Below, piece by piece: positions 49,802 to 59,988 of a stretch of 64,000 nucleotides of DNA; within the stretch, counting starts at the first letter, position 1; each line of letters starts with the position of its first letter. The stretch is taken from positions 1 through 64,000 of the forward strand of contig JAAFIQ010000011.1 in NCBI GenBank assembly GCA_013298715.1, given 5' to 3'. This DNA comes from Bacteroidota bacterium (GTDB taxonomy: Bacteria > Bacteroidota > Bacteroidia > B-17B0 > Aurantibacillaceae). Position numbers and translations under genes: made by a program. The notes under the pieces were generated by a model that did no database searches, had not been told where the DNA came from, and worked only from the letters and a program-made list of their open reading frames with translations.

Positions 49802-51721
49802 ATGAGTACAACAGGAAAAATTAATGTTCAAACGGAAAACATTTTCCCAATTATTAAAAAGTTTTTATACAGCGATAATGAAATTTTTCTTCGCGAATTG
49901 GTTAGTAACGCCACCGATGCCACACAAAAATTAAAAGCACTTGCCAGCATGGGCGAGGCTAAGGGCGATTTAGGCGATACCAAAATTGAAGTAGAAGTTG
50001 ATAAATCTTCTAAAACCATTACCATTAAAGATAAAGGTATTGGTATGACCAAAGATGAAATTGAAAAATACATTACACAAATTGCATTTAGTGGTGCCGA
50101 AGAATTTGTAAATAAGTACAAAGATAAAGTTGACAAAAATGTAGTTATCGGACATTTTGGCTTAGGTTTTTATAGCGCCTTTATGGTGGCAAAAAAAGTT
50201 GAAATTTATTCACTTTCTTACAAAGATGGCGCTAAAGCTGTTCGTTGGGAATGTGATGGTAGCCCTGAATACACTATAGAAGAGATTGGAAACCGCACAC
50301 AACGTGGCACCAATATTATTTTGCACATTGCCGATGATTGCGAAGAGTACCTAGAAAATAGCAAAATAGAAGGTTTGCTGAAAAAATACTGTAAATTTTT
50401 ACCAGTAGAAATAAAATTCGGAACTAAAAAAGATTGGGTGGATAATGGCGAAAAAGACCTGCCTGACGGCGAGGCAGGTGATAAGGGAGAAGCTAAACAA
50501 ACCGAAATTACCGTTGACAACATTATTAACAACCCAGCACCAGCTTGGACAAAAAAACCTCTTGATTTAAAAGACGAAGATTACAAAGCCTTTTACCGCG
50601 AGTTATACCCAATGCAATTTGAAGAGCCTTTGTTTCATATACACTTAAATGTAGATTATCCGTTTAACCTAACAGGTATTTTATATTTTCCTAAACTCAG
50701 CAATAAATTAGAAATGCCTAAAGACCGTATTCAATTATATTGCAACCAAGTTTTTGTAACCGATAATGTAGAAAATATTGTACCCGATTTTTTAACCCTA
50801 CTACGCGGTGTTATTGATAGCCCAGATATTCCGTTAAACGTTAGCCGTAGCTATTTACAAGCAGATGGTAACGTTAAAAAAATTAGCAGCCACATTACAA
50901 AAAAGGTAGCCGATAAATTAGAAGAACTATTTAAAAAAGACAGAGCTGAGTTTGAGAAAAAATGGGACGACATTAAAATTTTTGTGCAATACGGAAATAT
51001 TAGTGATGAAAAATTTTATGAAAAAGCAACCAAATTTAGTTTGCTAAAAACAACGGATGGAAAATATTTTACGTTTGATGAATTTGAAAACCACGTAAAG
51101 CCAAACCAAACAGATAAAGACAAAAAAGTAATTTACTTATATGCTACCAATGTAACCGAACAACACGCTTACATAGATGCGGCAAAAAACCGTGGTTATG
51201 AAGTGTTGTTAATGGAAACCATGTTAGACCCACATTACATTAACCATTTAGAAAGCAAATTAAAAGACACAAGCTTTGTAAGAGTAGATGCTGATACGAT
51301 TGATAAACTAATTAAGAAGGATGAAAACACGGTTAGTAAATTAAGTGAAGAACAACAAACCACGCTTAAACCAATAATTGAAGAAACCGTTAGCAAAGAA
51401 CAATTTACAGTTGTATTTGAAAACTTAAGCGAAAAAGACCAACCCATGCTAATTACGCGCCCTGAATTTATGCGCCGTATGAAAGATATGAACCAGCTTG
51501 GCGGCGGCGGAATGGGCAGTTTTTATGGAACCTTGCCAGATATGTATAATTTAGTAGTGAATAGCAACCACCCATTAATTACGCGCATTATAGACGAAAA
51601 AGATGCAAGCGTACAAAAAAACTTAGCCAAACAAGCAGCAGATTTGGCCTTACTTTCACAAGGCTTATTAAAAGGAGAAAGCCTAACCAATTTTATTAAG
51701 CGAAGTGTAGAGATGATTTAA
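49802..51721 (+). CDS. htpG: molecular chaperone HtpG (Hsp90)
   Basis: MSTTGKINVQTENIFPIIKKFLYSDNEIFLRELVSNATDATQKLK; listed ORF start at 49706 is an extension. Confidence 0.95.
   Translation: MSTTGKINVQTENIFPIIKKFLYSDNEIFLRELVSNATDATQKLKALASMGEAKGDLGDTKIEVEVDKSSKTITIKDKGIGMTKDEIEKYITQIAFSGAEEFVNKYKDKVDKNVVIGHFGLGFYSAFMVAKKVEIYSLSYKDGAKAVRWECDGSPEYTIEEIGNRTQRGTNIILHIADDCEEYLENSKIEGLLKKYCKFLPVEIKFGTKKDWVDNGEKDLPDGEAGDKGEAKQTEITVDNIINNPAPAWTKKPLDLKDEDYKAFYRELYPMQFEEPLFHIHLNVDYPFNLTGILYFPKLSNKLEMPKDRIQLYCNQVFVTDNVENIVPDFLTLLRGVIDSPDIPLNVSRSYLQADGNVKKISSHITKKVADKLEELFKKDRAEFEKKWDDIKIFVQYGNISDEKFYEKATKFSLLKTTDGKYFTFDEFENHVKPNQTDKDKKVIYLYATNVTEQHAYIDAAKNRGYEVLLMETMLDPHYINHLESKLKDTSFVRVDADTIDKLIKKDENTVSKLSEEQQTTLKPIIEETVSKEQFTVVFENLSEKDQPMLITRPEFMRRMKDMNQLGGGGMGSFYGTLPDMYNLVVNSNHPLITRIIDEKDASVQKNLAKQAADLALLSQGLLKGESLTNFIKRSVEMI
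50457..50479. repeat. GC-rich palindrome in frame within htpG
   Basis: ACCTGCCT-GACGGCG-AGGCAGGT, encodes DLPDGEAG in the charged linker. Confidence 0.8.
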
Positions 51722-51743
51722 TTGAGAGTAATTTTGATTTTAT

Positions 51744-51777
51744 AAAAAGCGTTTCTGTAAATAGGAACGCTTTTTTT
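51744..51777 (+). terminator. Rho-independent terminator after htpG
   Basis: AAAAAGCGTTTCTGTAAATAGGAACGCTTTTTTT. Confidence 0.8.
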
Positions 51778-51830
51778 GTTCTTAATTTTATCAACGACAA
51801 GAGTAATTTTCGCAGCATTTATTTAGCAAA

Positions 51831-51955
51831 GATTGCCGAAAATTTTCGAAATTTCGAACAACTGAAAAAAGGTGATAAAGATTATGAAACTTAATCGCTT
51901 ATTAGTATTTTTGATTGTGTTGCTGAATGTTTGATGAATTTAAATGAAAAAAACG
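51831..51955. repeat. dispersed direct repeat, copy A
   Basis: Shares GCCGAAAATTTTC and GATTATGAAACTTAATCGCTTATTAGTATTTTTGAT...AATTTAAATGAAAA with copy B. Confidence 0.7.
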
Positions 51956-51993
51956 GAAACATTGTATAGTCACTAAAAATACGTTTTAATTTA

Positions 51994-52311
51994 ATGCCCT
52001 TGCCAGAAGATAAAGACAGAAGTAAGTACTATCAAGTTTCTGATACTTTTTTATTAAAGTTTATATCTTTAATTGTTGTTTTATTTCTAGTCATACTTAC
52101 ACTTAGTTTTTTCTATAAAATTGATTTACTTTTTCATACAATTAATTTACTAATTTTTGGTGGTTTACTTTATATATTTACTAAGCGCCGTTGCAACACA
52201 TGTAAGAATAAAATGAAAAGGGTGATCGATAAAGACGGTAATGTTATTTACTTTTGTAATGAATGCAGGAAAAAAATAATTCTTTTGTTACGATATGGCT
52301 ACGAAGGTTAG
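51994..52311 (+). CDS. small membrane protein with C-terminal CxxC...CxxC zinc-ribbon-like motif
   Basis: TM segments then RRCNTCKNKMKRVIDKDGNVIYFCNECRKK. Confidence 0.5.
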   Translation: MPLPEDKDRSKYYQVSDTFLLKFISLIVVLFLVILTLSFFYKIDLLFHTINLLIFGGLLYIFTKRRCNTCKNKMKRVIDKDGNVIYFCNECRKKIILLLRYGYEG

Positions 52312-52627
52312 CCATTAATTTTAATTAAAAATAATAGACAAGTCGGTAGTGCCTCAAAATGTCTGATATGGTTTGTAAGTAAATAAAATAGGGAAAATAA
52401 GATAGTATACTGCTTAAAAAAAGCATCATATTAGATAGAAAGCACTGGTACTTTCAGCTTCCTTAAAATTACAATCCCCTTATCGCTTAAAAGTTTAAAC
52501 GCCATACCCCTACCATGCTCTTTCATAATGGCAAGGTTAATCAAGCAAAAGGCCATTTGTTCAAATAAAACAAATTGGTCGTTTCTTCCAAAATTGTAAA
52601 CGTTTTCAAAGTCAATTTCAGAGCCCC

Positions 52628-52763
52628 TGCCGAAAATTTTCAAAGCTGCATGTTGCAGCCAGGATAGAACATTTTAAAATAGATGATTGAGATTATGAAA
52701 CTTAATCGCTTATTAGTATTTTTGATAATGTTGCAAAATGTTTGATTAATTTAAATGAAAATA
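52628..52763. repeat. dispersed direct repeat, copy B
   Basis: See copy A; ~800 bp apart in the same orientation. Confidence 0.7.
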
Positions 52764-52962
52764 ATAGATGGGAAATGGAATTGGAAAAATCTCGTAGGCT
52801 CAGAGTTATAAACTCGGTTTGCGAACTTTGCGGAGAGGCGGCGTTTGGCAGCTTGATTATTTCGTTCGCAACCGTAATAAAAAATATATGAGACACTTAA
52901 AAACGATATAAAGAAAACTGTTAAAGACAAAAAGAAAAGTAAAACGAGTTAAAATAACATCT

Positions 52963-53325
52963 ATGCCAAAAACAATTTTAATCTTACTAATTATTTTTAA
53001 CATCAACTTGTTTTGTCAAACTGATAACAAAGAATTTGCAGAACACATAAATAAGTCTATCTATTCATTTAATAAAATCAATGTTGAAAAATATAATGCT
53101 ATACGCGGTATATTAATCGAGTTCAACTCTAAATACAAAATTTCATCTTATTGTCTTATTTTCAACAACAATGATATTACCTTAAATGAAAATGAATATG
53201 CTTATTTATTAAAAAAATTAAACCGTAAACCTTTTAAAAAATATATTAAAAGTTTGCACGAAAATGAAGAATATGATAAAAAAGAAAATTTAAAATATAA
53301 ATTGAAATACATTGAGCCAAGATAG
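52963..53325 (+). CDS. hypothetical secreted protein
   Basis: Short ORF with signal peptide. Confidence 0.45.
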   Translation: MPKTILILLIIFNINLFCQTDNKEFAEHINKSIYSFNKINVEKYNAIRGILIEFNSKYKISSYCLIFNNNDITLNENEYAYLLKKLNRKPFKKYIKSLHENEEYDKKENLKYKLKYIEPR

Positions 53326-53463
53326 TTTATTGGGTAATTGGTCTTGTGTCAAAAATCACCTTACGATGCAATAAATTGAGAAAAAAATAGAGGTGTATTT
53401 TTATCTTTGGTAGGTTTTGTTTTTGAAATGGAAACGTGGATTTTAAATCTCGGTGGCCCAAGG

Positions 53464-54936
53464 TTAATAAACACTTATCACAAAATTACTTTCACTATCA
53501 TAGGCACAAACAATTAATTTATCCTTTATTGAAATAAAAATTGGATTGGTGTTTAATAAGAACTCTCTCGGCTTTGATAATTCAAATACGTTGCCATTAC
53601 TTTTTAGACTTGATAGCTTCAGTGTACTTGATTTTGAATCAAACTTTTTAAGCCACCAACTAGGCAATTCATCTTGTATTTTGTAAGTTAATTTTACAAG
53701 GCTTATTTCCGGATTAAAATATAAATTCTCAAAATTTGCTATACTATCAAAACATAATTTTCCGTTGTTATCATTTTCATCAGTTACAAAATAAAACTTC
53801 TCAATATCTAAATTTGTTTTAATTATAGCTTTTTGAAGTTTTAATTTGTAATCAACCAACTCAGTTTTTAAATCAACCGTATTGCAATATCTAAAGCATT
53901 TATTCATGTTTTGTGTTTTAAACAAATCCAGTTTAAAGTTGTAGTCACCATTATCTGTTAACTTCAAATCATACGGTTTTAATAAATAAAAATTATCAAC
54001 TTTTTTTACGCCTGTTTTAATATCTGTAATTGGGCATTTAATGTCGTTACTCTCTAGCAAATTTCCTGCACTATCAATAACCGCTAAATATAAATTGCTA
54101 TTTGAATTTGTTTTAACACTAAAATTATTTGTTGAACTGTTAAATTCTTTTTCGGTAAACTTTTGCCCAAGTAAAACAATATTACTTGTTATTGTATCAT
54201 ATAAACAGGTGCCATATTCATAAGTAGAAAAATTTGATTTATCGCTTATTCTAGTAGCGTGCTCTAGTTTGCCATTTTCTGTATTAATAAAAAGCAGCCA
54301 CTTTCCATGATTTTTTCCTCCACATACATTTACAAAAACATAGATTCTACTTTTTTTAACTTCAACAATTTTAGCTGAAACAATATTTTTTCTATCGAAA
54401 GGAAATTGCCATACTTGCTCGTACTCAAAATTTTTAGTTACATTTTTTAAACGATAGCTATTTATATAAAATTGGGTATAACCAGAATCTTGTCTTGAAA
54501 ACAAACTGTAAACTTTATCCTTTGCGTAAAATAAATTTTTGTTTAAATCATTTACAAAGTTTACGCGTGAAATATCAGTTTTTTCAATACTTGTAATTAA
54601 ATGTAAGCTATCTAAAAATCTATAAATGCTTACTTGTTTTTTACCTTTTTCCTGCAAATAAATATTTAAAAATCCATGGAGGGTATCGCTTGTAAGATTT
54701 AAAAAATCAGAGCTATTAACATGTAATGAAAAAGAGGAGCTATCTGCTAACTTTAACTTATCAGTTAACATATAAACTTTAAGCTCCGATTTAGCTGCGT
54801 TTGCTTTTAATCCAAACACAAATAGTTTATTTCGAAGTAATTGAGAACTTGCTGCAACCAATTTAAACTTTTGTTGTGCAAAACCACTAACAGAAAGTAA
54901 TAGATAAAGGAAACTTATTATTTTATAAAACTGCAT
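53464..54936 (-). CDS. hypothetical secreted protein, 490 aa
   Basis: Signal peptide ISFLYLLLSVSGFAQ; overlaps MFS gene start. Confidence 0.6.
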   Translation of the reverse strand: MQFYKIISFLYLLLSVSGFAQQKFKLVAASSQLLRNKLFVFGLKANAAKSELKVYMLTDKLKLADSSSFSLHVNSSDFLNLTSDTLHGFLNIYLQEKGKKQVSIYRFLDSLHLITSIEKTDISRVNFVNDLNKNLFYAKDKVYSLFSRQDSGYTQFYINSYRLKNVTKNFEYEQVWQFPFDRKNIVSAKIVEVKKSRIYVFVNVCGGKNHGKWLLFINTENGKLEHATRISDKSNFSTYEYGTCLYDTITSNIVLLGQKFTEKEFNSSTNNFSVKTNSNSNLYLAVIDSAGNLLESNDIKCPITDIKTGVKKVDNFYLLKPYDLKLTDNGDYNFKLDLFKTQNMNKCFRYCNTVDLKTELVDYKLKLQKAIIKTNLDIEKFYFVTDENDNNGKLCFDSIANFENLYFNPEISLVKLTYKIQDELPSWWLKKFDSKSSTLKLSSLKSNGNVFELSKPREFLLNTNPIFISIKDKLIVCAYDSESNFVISVY

Positions 54937-56204
54937 TATTTAATTAATCCTAACTTTTCTCGTTTATTAAAATCTAATATAAGCAAATAATACATAATTA
55001 CACCAAAGGCATAAAGTAAACTTGTAATTAAAAAAATATTTACGAAAGCAAAATGATAAGCAAATAAAATTTTTACAATGTAGCCAATTACTACCCAACT
55101 TCCACTCCAAATTGCAGATGTGAGACCACTGGTAACTTCTCTATTATTTGGGCCAACATAATTTAAAACCAACTCTGTTGTCATTGGTCCGGCCATATTC
55201 ATTAATGGTTGCCGTAATAAATAGCACACTGCCGCTATCACAACAGCAATAGGGAACTGATTATAATATTGTGTTGTTGCAAGCGCTACTAATGAAATTA
55301 CCGCTAACGATTGCGATGTAGGAATTGCTATTTTGTAACCAATGTACTTTTTAATTTTTGGCACCATAAGAGCTCCATATATTACTAACAATGCTGCAAT
55401 TGAGCTAAGAATAGAAAATTGACCAATGCTTAAATTGTGTACTTCGTGAAAAAATAAACTAATAAATGGTATTGTTAAACCTGCCCCAGTTGCAATAATT
55501 AAAGTTGGAATGAGGGCTTTAATTATTAATAACCAATCCGTTCGTTCCTTAACTGGGTTTGATTTAGCTGTTTTTTCTTGGTATCCATTCTCAAGAATTT
55601 CGGTAAAAGTTTTTGTTTTTAACAGAAAATAAATTCCACCTAAGCCAACGAACGAAAAAAGAAGTAAAATAAATTGTGAGTTAAACAAATCTTTATCAAT
55701 AAATTGCAAAACAGTAATTATTACCCCACTTATTAAGGCACCAAAACTCCAAGTAGTGTAACTGAGACTAATAGCAGCTGTGTGATTTTGTTTTTTACAG
55801 TTTCTAAGTATAAATGGTGAAATTGGAATTTGCATAAACGTAAACGAAGAACCCCACAAAAACAAAGCCACATAAGAAAGCCACTCTAATTTAAAGAAAA
55901 TACAGGCAACAACTAATACACCAAATATGGGTAAAAAAATATTTGAAATATAAAATAATGGGATTAATTTTCTCTTTTTTAAAAAATATCCAAAAGGTAA
56001 TGCCAGTAAAAATACGCCGAGGTATCTAAATGTTGTGTAAAGTGCCACATATTCGTTAGAGTAGTTTAATTCTTTCATGTAAATGGGCAACACATTTATA
56101 AAAGTTGCATTTACCAACTGAATAAAAAATTCTGAAATAATAATATAGAGAATTGGCTTCTCAATTTTTCTATAATCATCAATAAAATTTAAAAACTTAA
56201 TCAT
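54936..56204 (-). CDS. MFS transporter
   Basis: 422-aa 12-TM type protein. Confidence 0.85.
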   Translation of the reverse strand: MIKFLNFIDDYRKIEKPILYIIISEFFIQLVNATFINVLPIYMKELNYSNEYVALYTTFRYLGVFLLALPFGYFLKKRKLIPLFYISNIFLPIFGVLVVACIFFKLEWLSYVALFLWGSSFTFMQIPISPFILRNCKKQNHTAAISLSYTTWSFGALISGVIITVLQFIDKDLFNSQFILLLFSFVGLGGIYFLLKTKTFTEILENGYQEKTAKSNPVKERTDWLLIIKALIPTLIIATGAGLTIPFISLFFHEVHNLSIGQFSILSSIAALLVIYGALMVPKIKKYIGYKIAIPTSQSLAVISLVALATTQYYNQFPIAVVIAAVCYLLRQPLMNMAGPMTTELVLNYVGPNNREVTSGLTSAIWSGSWVVIGYIVKILFAYHFAFVNIFLITSLLYAFGVIMYYLLILDFNKREKLGLIK

Positions 56205-57114
56205 AAGTTAGAATCACGTCTATATAGCCTTTTATTTTTTCAAAATCATTTGGAGAAAATTCTTCAAACTCGTCTTTATTCTTAAACCAGGTGATCTGGC
56301 GTTTTGCGTAATTCCTAGTATGTTGTTTAATCTTATCAACTGCCGTTTCTAAACTAAAATTACCATCTAAAAAATCAAACAACTCTTTGTAACCAACCGT
56401 TTTTAACGCATTACAATTTCTATAAGCCTGTACTGACTTAACTTCTTCTAATAAACCACTTTTCATCATCTCCTCTACTCTACTATTTATTGACGCGTAA
56501 AGCTCAGATCTATCTTTATTTATAAAAAGCTTAATTGCTTCAAAATTGCGTACAACTTTATTAGTTTTTAAAAACGATGAGTAAGGCTTACTCGAATAAA
56601 TACAAACTTCAAGTGCTCTGATAATTCTTTGTGAGTTACTTAAATCAACACTATTATAATAAACTTCATCTAACTCCTTTAATTTGTTTTGAATAAAATT
56701 CAACCCGTTTTTTTCAAATTCATAATTTAATTCATTTCTAATTTCAAGTGGTACATCTATAAATTCATCAACACCATTAAGCAACGCATCAATATACAAA
56801 CCCGATCCGCCAACCACAAAAACAAGTTGTTGGGTTATAAATAGCTCGTTCAATAATTCAATAGCATCTTTTTCAAAATGGCCAGCACCATACAATTCAG
56901 TAATACTTTTAGAATTAATAAAGTAATGCTTTAACTCATTTAGCTCTTCTGGGCTGGGTTTAGCTGTACCAATTGAAATTTCTTTATAAAATTGCCTTGA
57001 ATCTGCATTTAAAACAACTGTGTTATAATGCTTAGCCAATTGAATGCCAAGTGCTGTTTTACCAACCGCAGTAGGGCCTGCAATTACAACGACATATTTT
57101 TTTTGATTTTGCAA
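56197..57114 (-). CDS. miaA: tRNA dimethylallyltransferase MiaA
   Basis: VVIAGPTAVGKTALGIQLAKHYNTVVLNADSRQFYKEISIGTAKPS, GGSGLYIDALLNG, YAKRQITWFKN. Confidence 0.95.
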   Translation of the reverse strand: MQNQKKYVVVIAGPTAVGKTALGIQLAKHYNTVVLNADSRQFYKEISIGTAKPSPEELNELKHYFINSKSITELYGAGHFEKDAIELLNELFITQQLVFVVGGSGLYIDALLNGVDEFIDVPLEIRNELNYEFEKNGLNFIQNKLKELDEVYYNSVDLSNSQRIIRALEVCIYSSKPYSSFLKTNKVVRNFEAIKLFINKDRSELYASINSRVEEMMKSGLLEEVKSVQAYRNCNALKTVGYKELFDFLDGNFSLETAVDKIKQHTRNYAKRQITWFKNKDEFEEFSPNDFEKIKGYIDVILTYD

Positions 57115-57173
57115 TACGTAAAAGTAGCTTTATTTTATCCAAAATTCAATGTGCAAAACTCTAATTTACACAC

Positions 57174-58655
57174 TTGTATTTGTTAGCGTTGTATAGTTAT
57201 TTTTATGAAATGCATAAACCATGGCATAGTTTAGCTTTTGTAGCCTCCACATTTATTAGTTTAGGGGTACTTGGTTATTTATTTCCTAAAAACGGAATTA
57301 CAATTTTTAATCAACAACTATCTTTTTTTAATACTGAAACTATTTTAAAAAAAGAGCCAGCTAAAAAAGATATTTCAAAAATATTAAATGCCGCAAATGA
57401 ATTAGACACTTCAGGGGTAGTTAATCCAAACTCAACTAAAGACTCAGACTCTACCCTGCTTGGAGATAGTACAAAGGCTATAAATTTAATTACCACATTG
57501 CAATTTAAGAATAGAAATGTTTTAAAAAACTTTTTTAATTCGTTAAACGAACTTAAATCAAATCCAAAAGCCATCCGTGTTTTACATTATGGCGATAGCC
57601 AAATTGAATGCGATAGAATAACAGATTACCTACGTTTAAAACTTCAAGGCCAGTTTGGTGGTGGTGGTCCTGGCTTAGTTTCTTTAATGCCTATTTCTAT
57701 AAGCATGACAAATAAAATTACGAATACTGGTGCTTGGGATAGATTTGGTGCGTTTGTTTCGAAAGACAAACGCGTAAAACATAGTAACTATGGAGTAATG
57801 ATTGGTTTTAATAGATTTATGCCTTACAAAGAACTTGCAGATACCAATTCAGTAATTAGCGGAAACGTTTCAATTGTTACAACAAAAAATGCAGGGGCTA
57901 ATAATTTAAATTATAAAAAGGTAAAATTATTTTATGGTGGAAGCAAATATAAAACCTATTGCGAATTTTACGATGGACCTGCTTTAGTTGGAGCAGACAG
58001 TCTTACAGAAGGAGGGGCATTTAGAATTAAAGAATACAATGTTGGCAACGGTTCTTATTCGCATCAATTCAAATTTAAAGGAAAAGATAGTCCCGATTTT
58101 TATGGTGTTTCATTAGAAAGTGACAATGGTATTTTGGTGGATAATATTTCGTTACGAGGTAGTAGTGGTACTTTTTTTCATATTGTTAGCAATGGGCAAC
58201 TCACACAATTTTATGATCACTTAAATGTGAAGTTAATTATTTTACAATTTGGCGGAAATGTATTACCTAGCATTAAAAATGCTACAATGGCCGCCAATTA
58301 CGCTGGTTTTATGCGCGGACAAATTGCAATGGCAAAAAAAGCAGCACCCAACGCAAGTTTTATTTTTATTGGTCCAGCAGATATGAGTGTTAAAAATGGT
58401 ACGGAATACGAAACACATCAATACTTAGAAAGTGTTCGTGATGAATTAAAAAAGGCAGTTATTGCAGCTGATTGCGCCTATTTTGACATGTACGACTGCA
58501 TGGGCGGAAAAAACAGTATGCCGAGTTGGGTAGATCAAAAATTAGCAGCAAGTGATTATATACATTTCAGTCCACAAGGAGCAAGAAAAATTGCAACCCT
58601 ATTTTATTCTGCTTTAATAAACGAATATAATTTATACAACAAACAAAAAAAATAA
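57174..58655 (+). CDS. SGNH/GDSL hydrolase-like protein, probable O-acetyltransferase partner
   Basis: IRVLHYGDSQIECDRITDYLR, LIILQFGGN, YIHFSPQGARKIA. Confidence 0.75.
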   Translation: MYLLALYSYFYEMHKPWHSLAFVASTFISLGVLGYLFPKNGITIFNQQLSFFNTETILKKEPAKKDISKILNAANELDTSGVVNPNSTKDSDSTLLGDSTKAINLITTLQFKNRNVLKNFFNSLNELKSNPKAIRVLHYGDSQIECDRITDYLRLKLQGQFGGGGPGLVSLMPISISMTNKITNTGAWDRFGAFVSKDKRVKHSNYGVMIGFNRFMPYKELADTNSVISGNVSIVTTKNAGANNLNYKKVKLFYGGSKYKTYCEFYDGPALVGADSLTEGGAFRIKEYNVGNGSYSHQFKFKGKDSPDFYGVSLESDNGILVDNISLRGSSGTFFHIVSNGQLTQFYDHLNVKLIILQFGGNVLPSIKNATMAANYAGFMRGQIAMAKKAAPNASFIFIGPADMSVKNGTEYETHQYLESVRDELKKAVIAADCAYFDMYDCMGGKNSMPSWVDQKLAASDYIHFSPQGARKIATLFYSALINEYNLYNKQKK

Positions 58656-58656
58656 T

Positions 58657-59988
58657 TTGAACCGTAACTTAAAAATAGAAATCACCCGTAAATCATCGTT
58701 AATAAAGGAAAGTGACTTGTTCAGAAATTTCAAATTCTCACTTAATTTTTATAGAAATAATAATTTACTACCTGTTAAATTAAAGATTAATCTACTGATT
58801 TGTTTTTTATTTGTTTTTTTATCGATAAAAAGTTATTCGCAAACAAAAGAATATTCTTTTATCAATTATACTTCAAACAGGCTGCACTACTCAAAGGATA
58901 GTAGCAGTTTTATAAATCTTTTTAAAAAAATAAACGACTTACAAAAAAATAAAACAAAAGTAGTTACCGTTGCACACATTGGTGGTTCGCACGTACAGGG
59001 TGGAACTTGGAGTAATGCTTTTTTAACGAATTTACAAACCGAATTTAAAACAACAGGAGGTGGCTATTTTGTTTTTCCTTATAAAATTGCAAAAACAAAT
59101 AGCCAGCATTACACAAGCTCATTCACAAATGGTAAATGGTTAAAATGTAGGTGTACTACAAAAGGTTTTTGTTTGCCATTAGGAATGAATGGAATGAGTA
59201 TAATTACGAACGATAGCGCAAATTATTTTGGCGTAACACTCACAAAAAAAGCTGTATGTAACACATTTAACCAAGTAAAAGTGTATCATAATTTTAACTC
59301 AAGTTTTGATTTTAAAATTGCTACAACACAAACAATTTCAGCAAAAAGAATAGAGTTTAAAGAACTTGGCTACACCTTGTTCATATTAGAAAATAGTTTA
59401 GATAGTATTAGTTTTGATTTAGTTAAGAAAGATACATTAATTAAAGATTTTATCATTTACGGATTTGGGCTTGAAAATACTGTAAATACAGGTTTCTATT
59501 TTGCTGGCTTAGGTGCAAACGGAGCAACTAGCTCTTCTTTTTTAAGATGTAATTATTTTGAAAGTCAATTAAAAACCCTTAAACCAGATTTAGTAATTAT
59601 TTCTTTAGGTGTAAATGATACCCAATCTAAAGAGTTTGAAAAAGAAGAATACATTGAGCATTACGATAGTTTAATTTTATCGATAAAAAAAGCAAACCCA
59701 CAAGTAGCTATTTTATTAACTACAACCTCCGATAACTTTATAAAAAGAAGAACCTCTAATAAAAGAACTATTTCAGCACAAGCAGCCATGTACGAATTAA
59801 TGAAAAAACACCATCTGGGAGTATGGGATATGTTTGATTTTATGGGTGGATATAAAAGTATGCTCAAATGGACCAAAGCTGGATTAGCAGCGAGAGACAG
59901 AGTGCATTTTTCCCCGAAAGGATATACATTACTTGGTAATGCCATGTTTGAAGCCTTTCTAAATTCCTACAAATGCAATACAAAATAG
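58657..59988 (+). CDS. SGNH/GDSL hydrolase-like protein
   Basis: VAHIGGSHVQGGTWSNAFL, LVIISLGVNDTQ, RVHFSPKGYTLLGNAMF. Confidence 0.8.
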   Translation: MNRNLKIEITRKSSLIKESDLFRNFKFSLNFYRNNNLLPVKLKINLLICFLFVFLSIKSYSQTKEYSFINYTSNRLHYSKDSSSFINLFKKINDLQKNKTKVVTVAHIGGSHVQGGTWSNAFLTNLQTEFKTTGGGYFVFPYKIAKTNSQHYTSSFTNGKWLKCRCTTKGFCLPLGMNGMSIITNDSANYFGVTLTKKAVCNTFNQVKVYHNFNSSFDFKIATTQTISAKRIEFKELGYTLFILENSLDSISFDLVKKDTLIKDFIIYGFGLENTVNTGFYFAGLGANGATSSSFLRCNYFESQLKTLKPDLVIISLGVNDTQSKEFEKEEYIEHYDSLILSIKKANPQVAILLTTTSDNFIKRRTSNKRTISAQAAMYELMKKHHLGVWDMFDFMGGYKSMLKWTKAGLAARDRVHFSPKGYTLLGNAMFEAFLNSYKCNTK

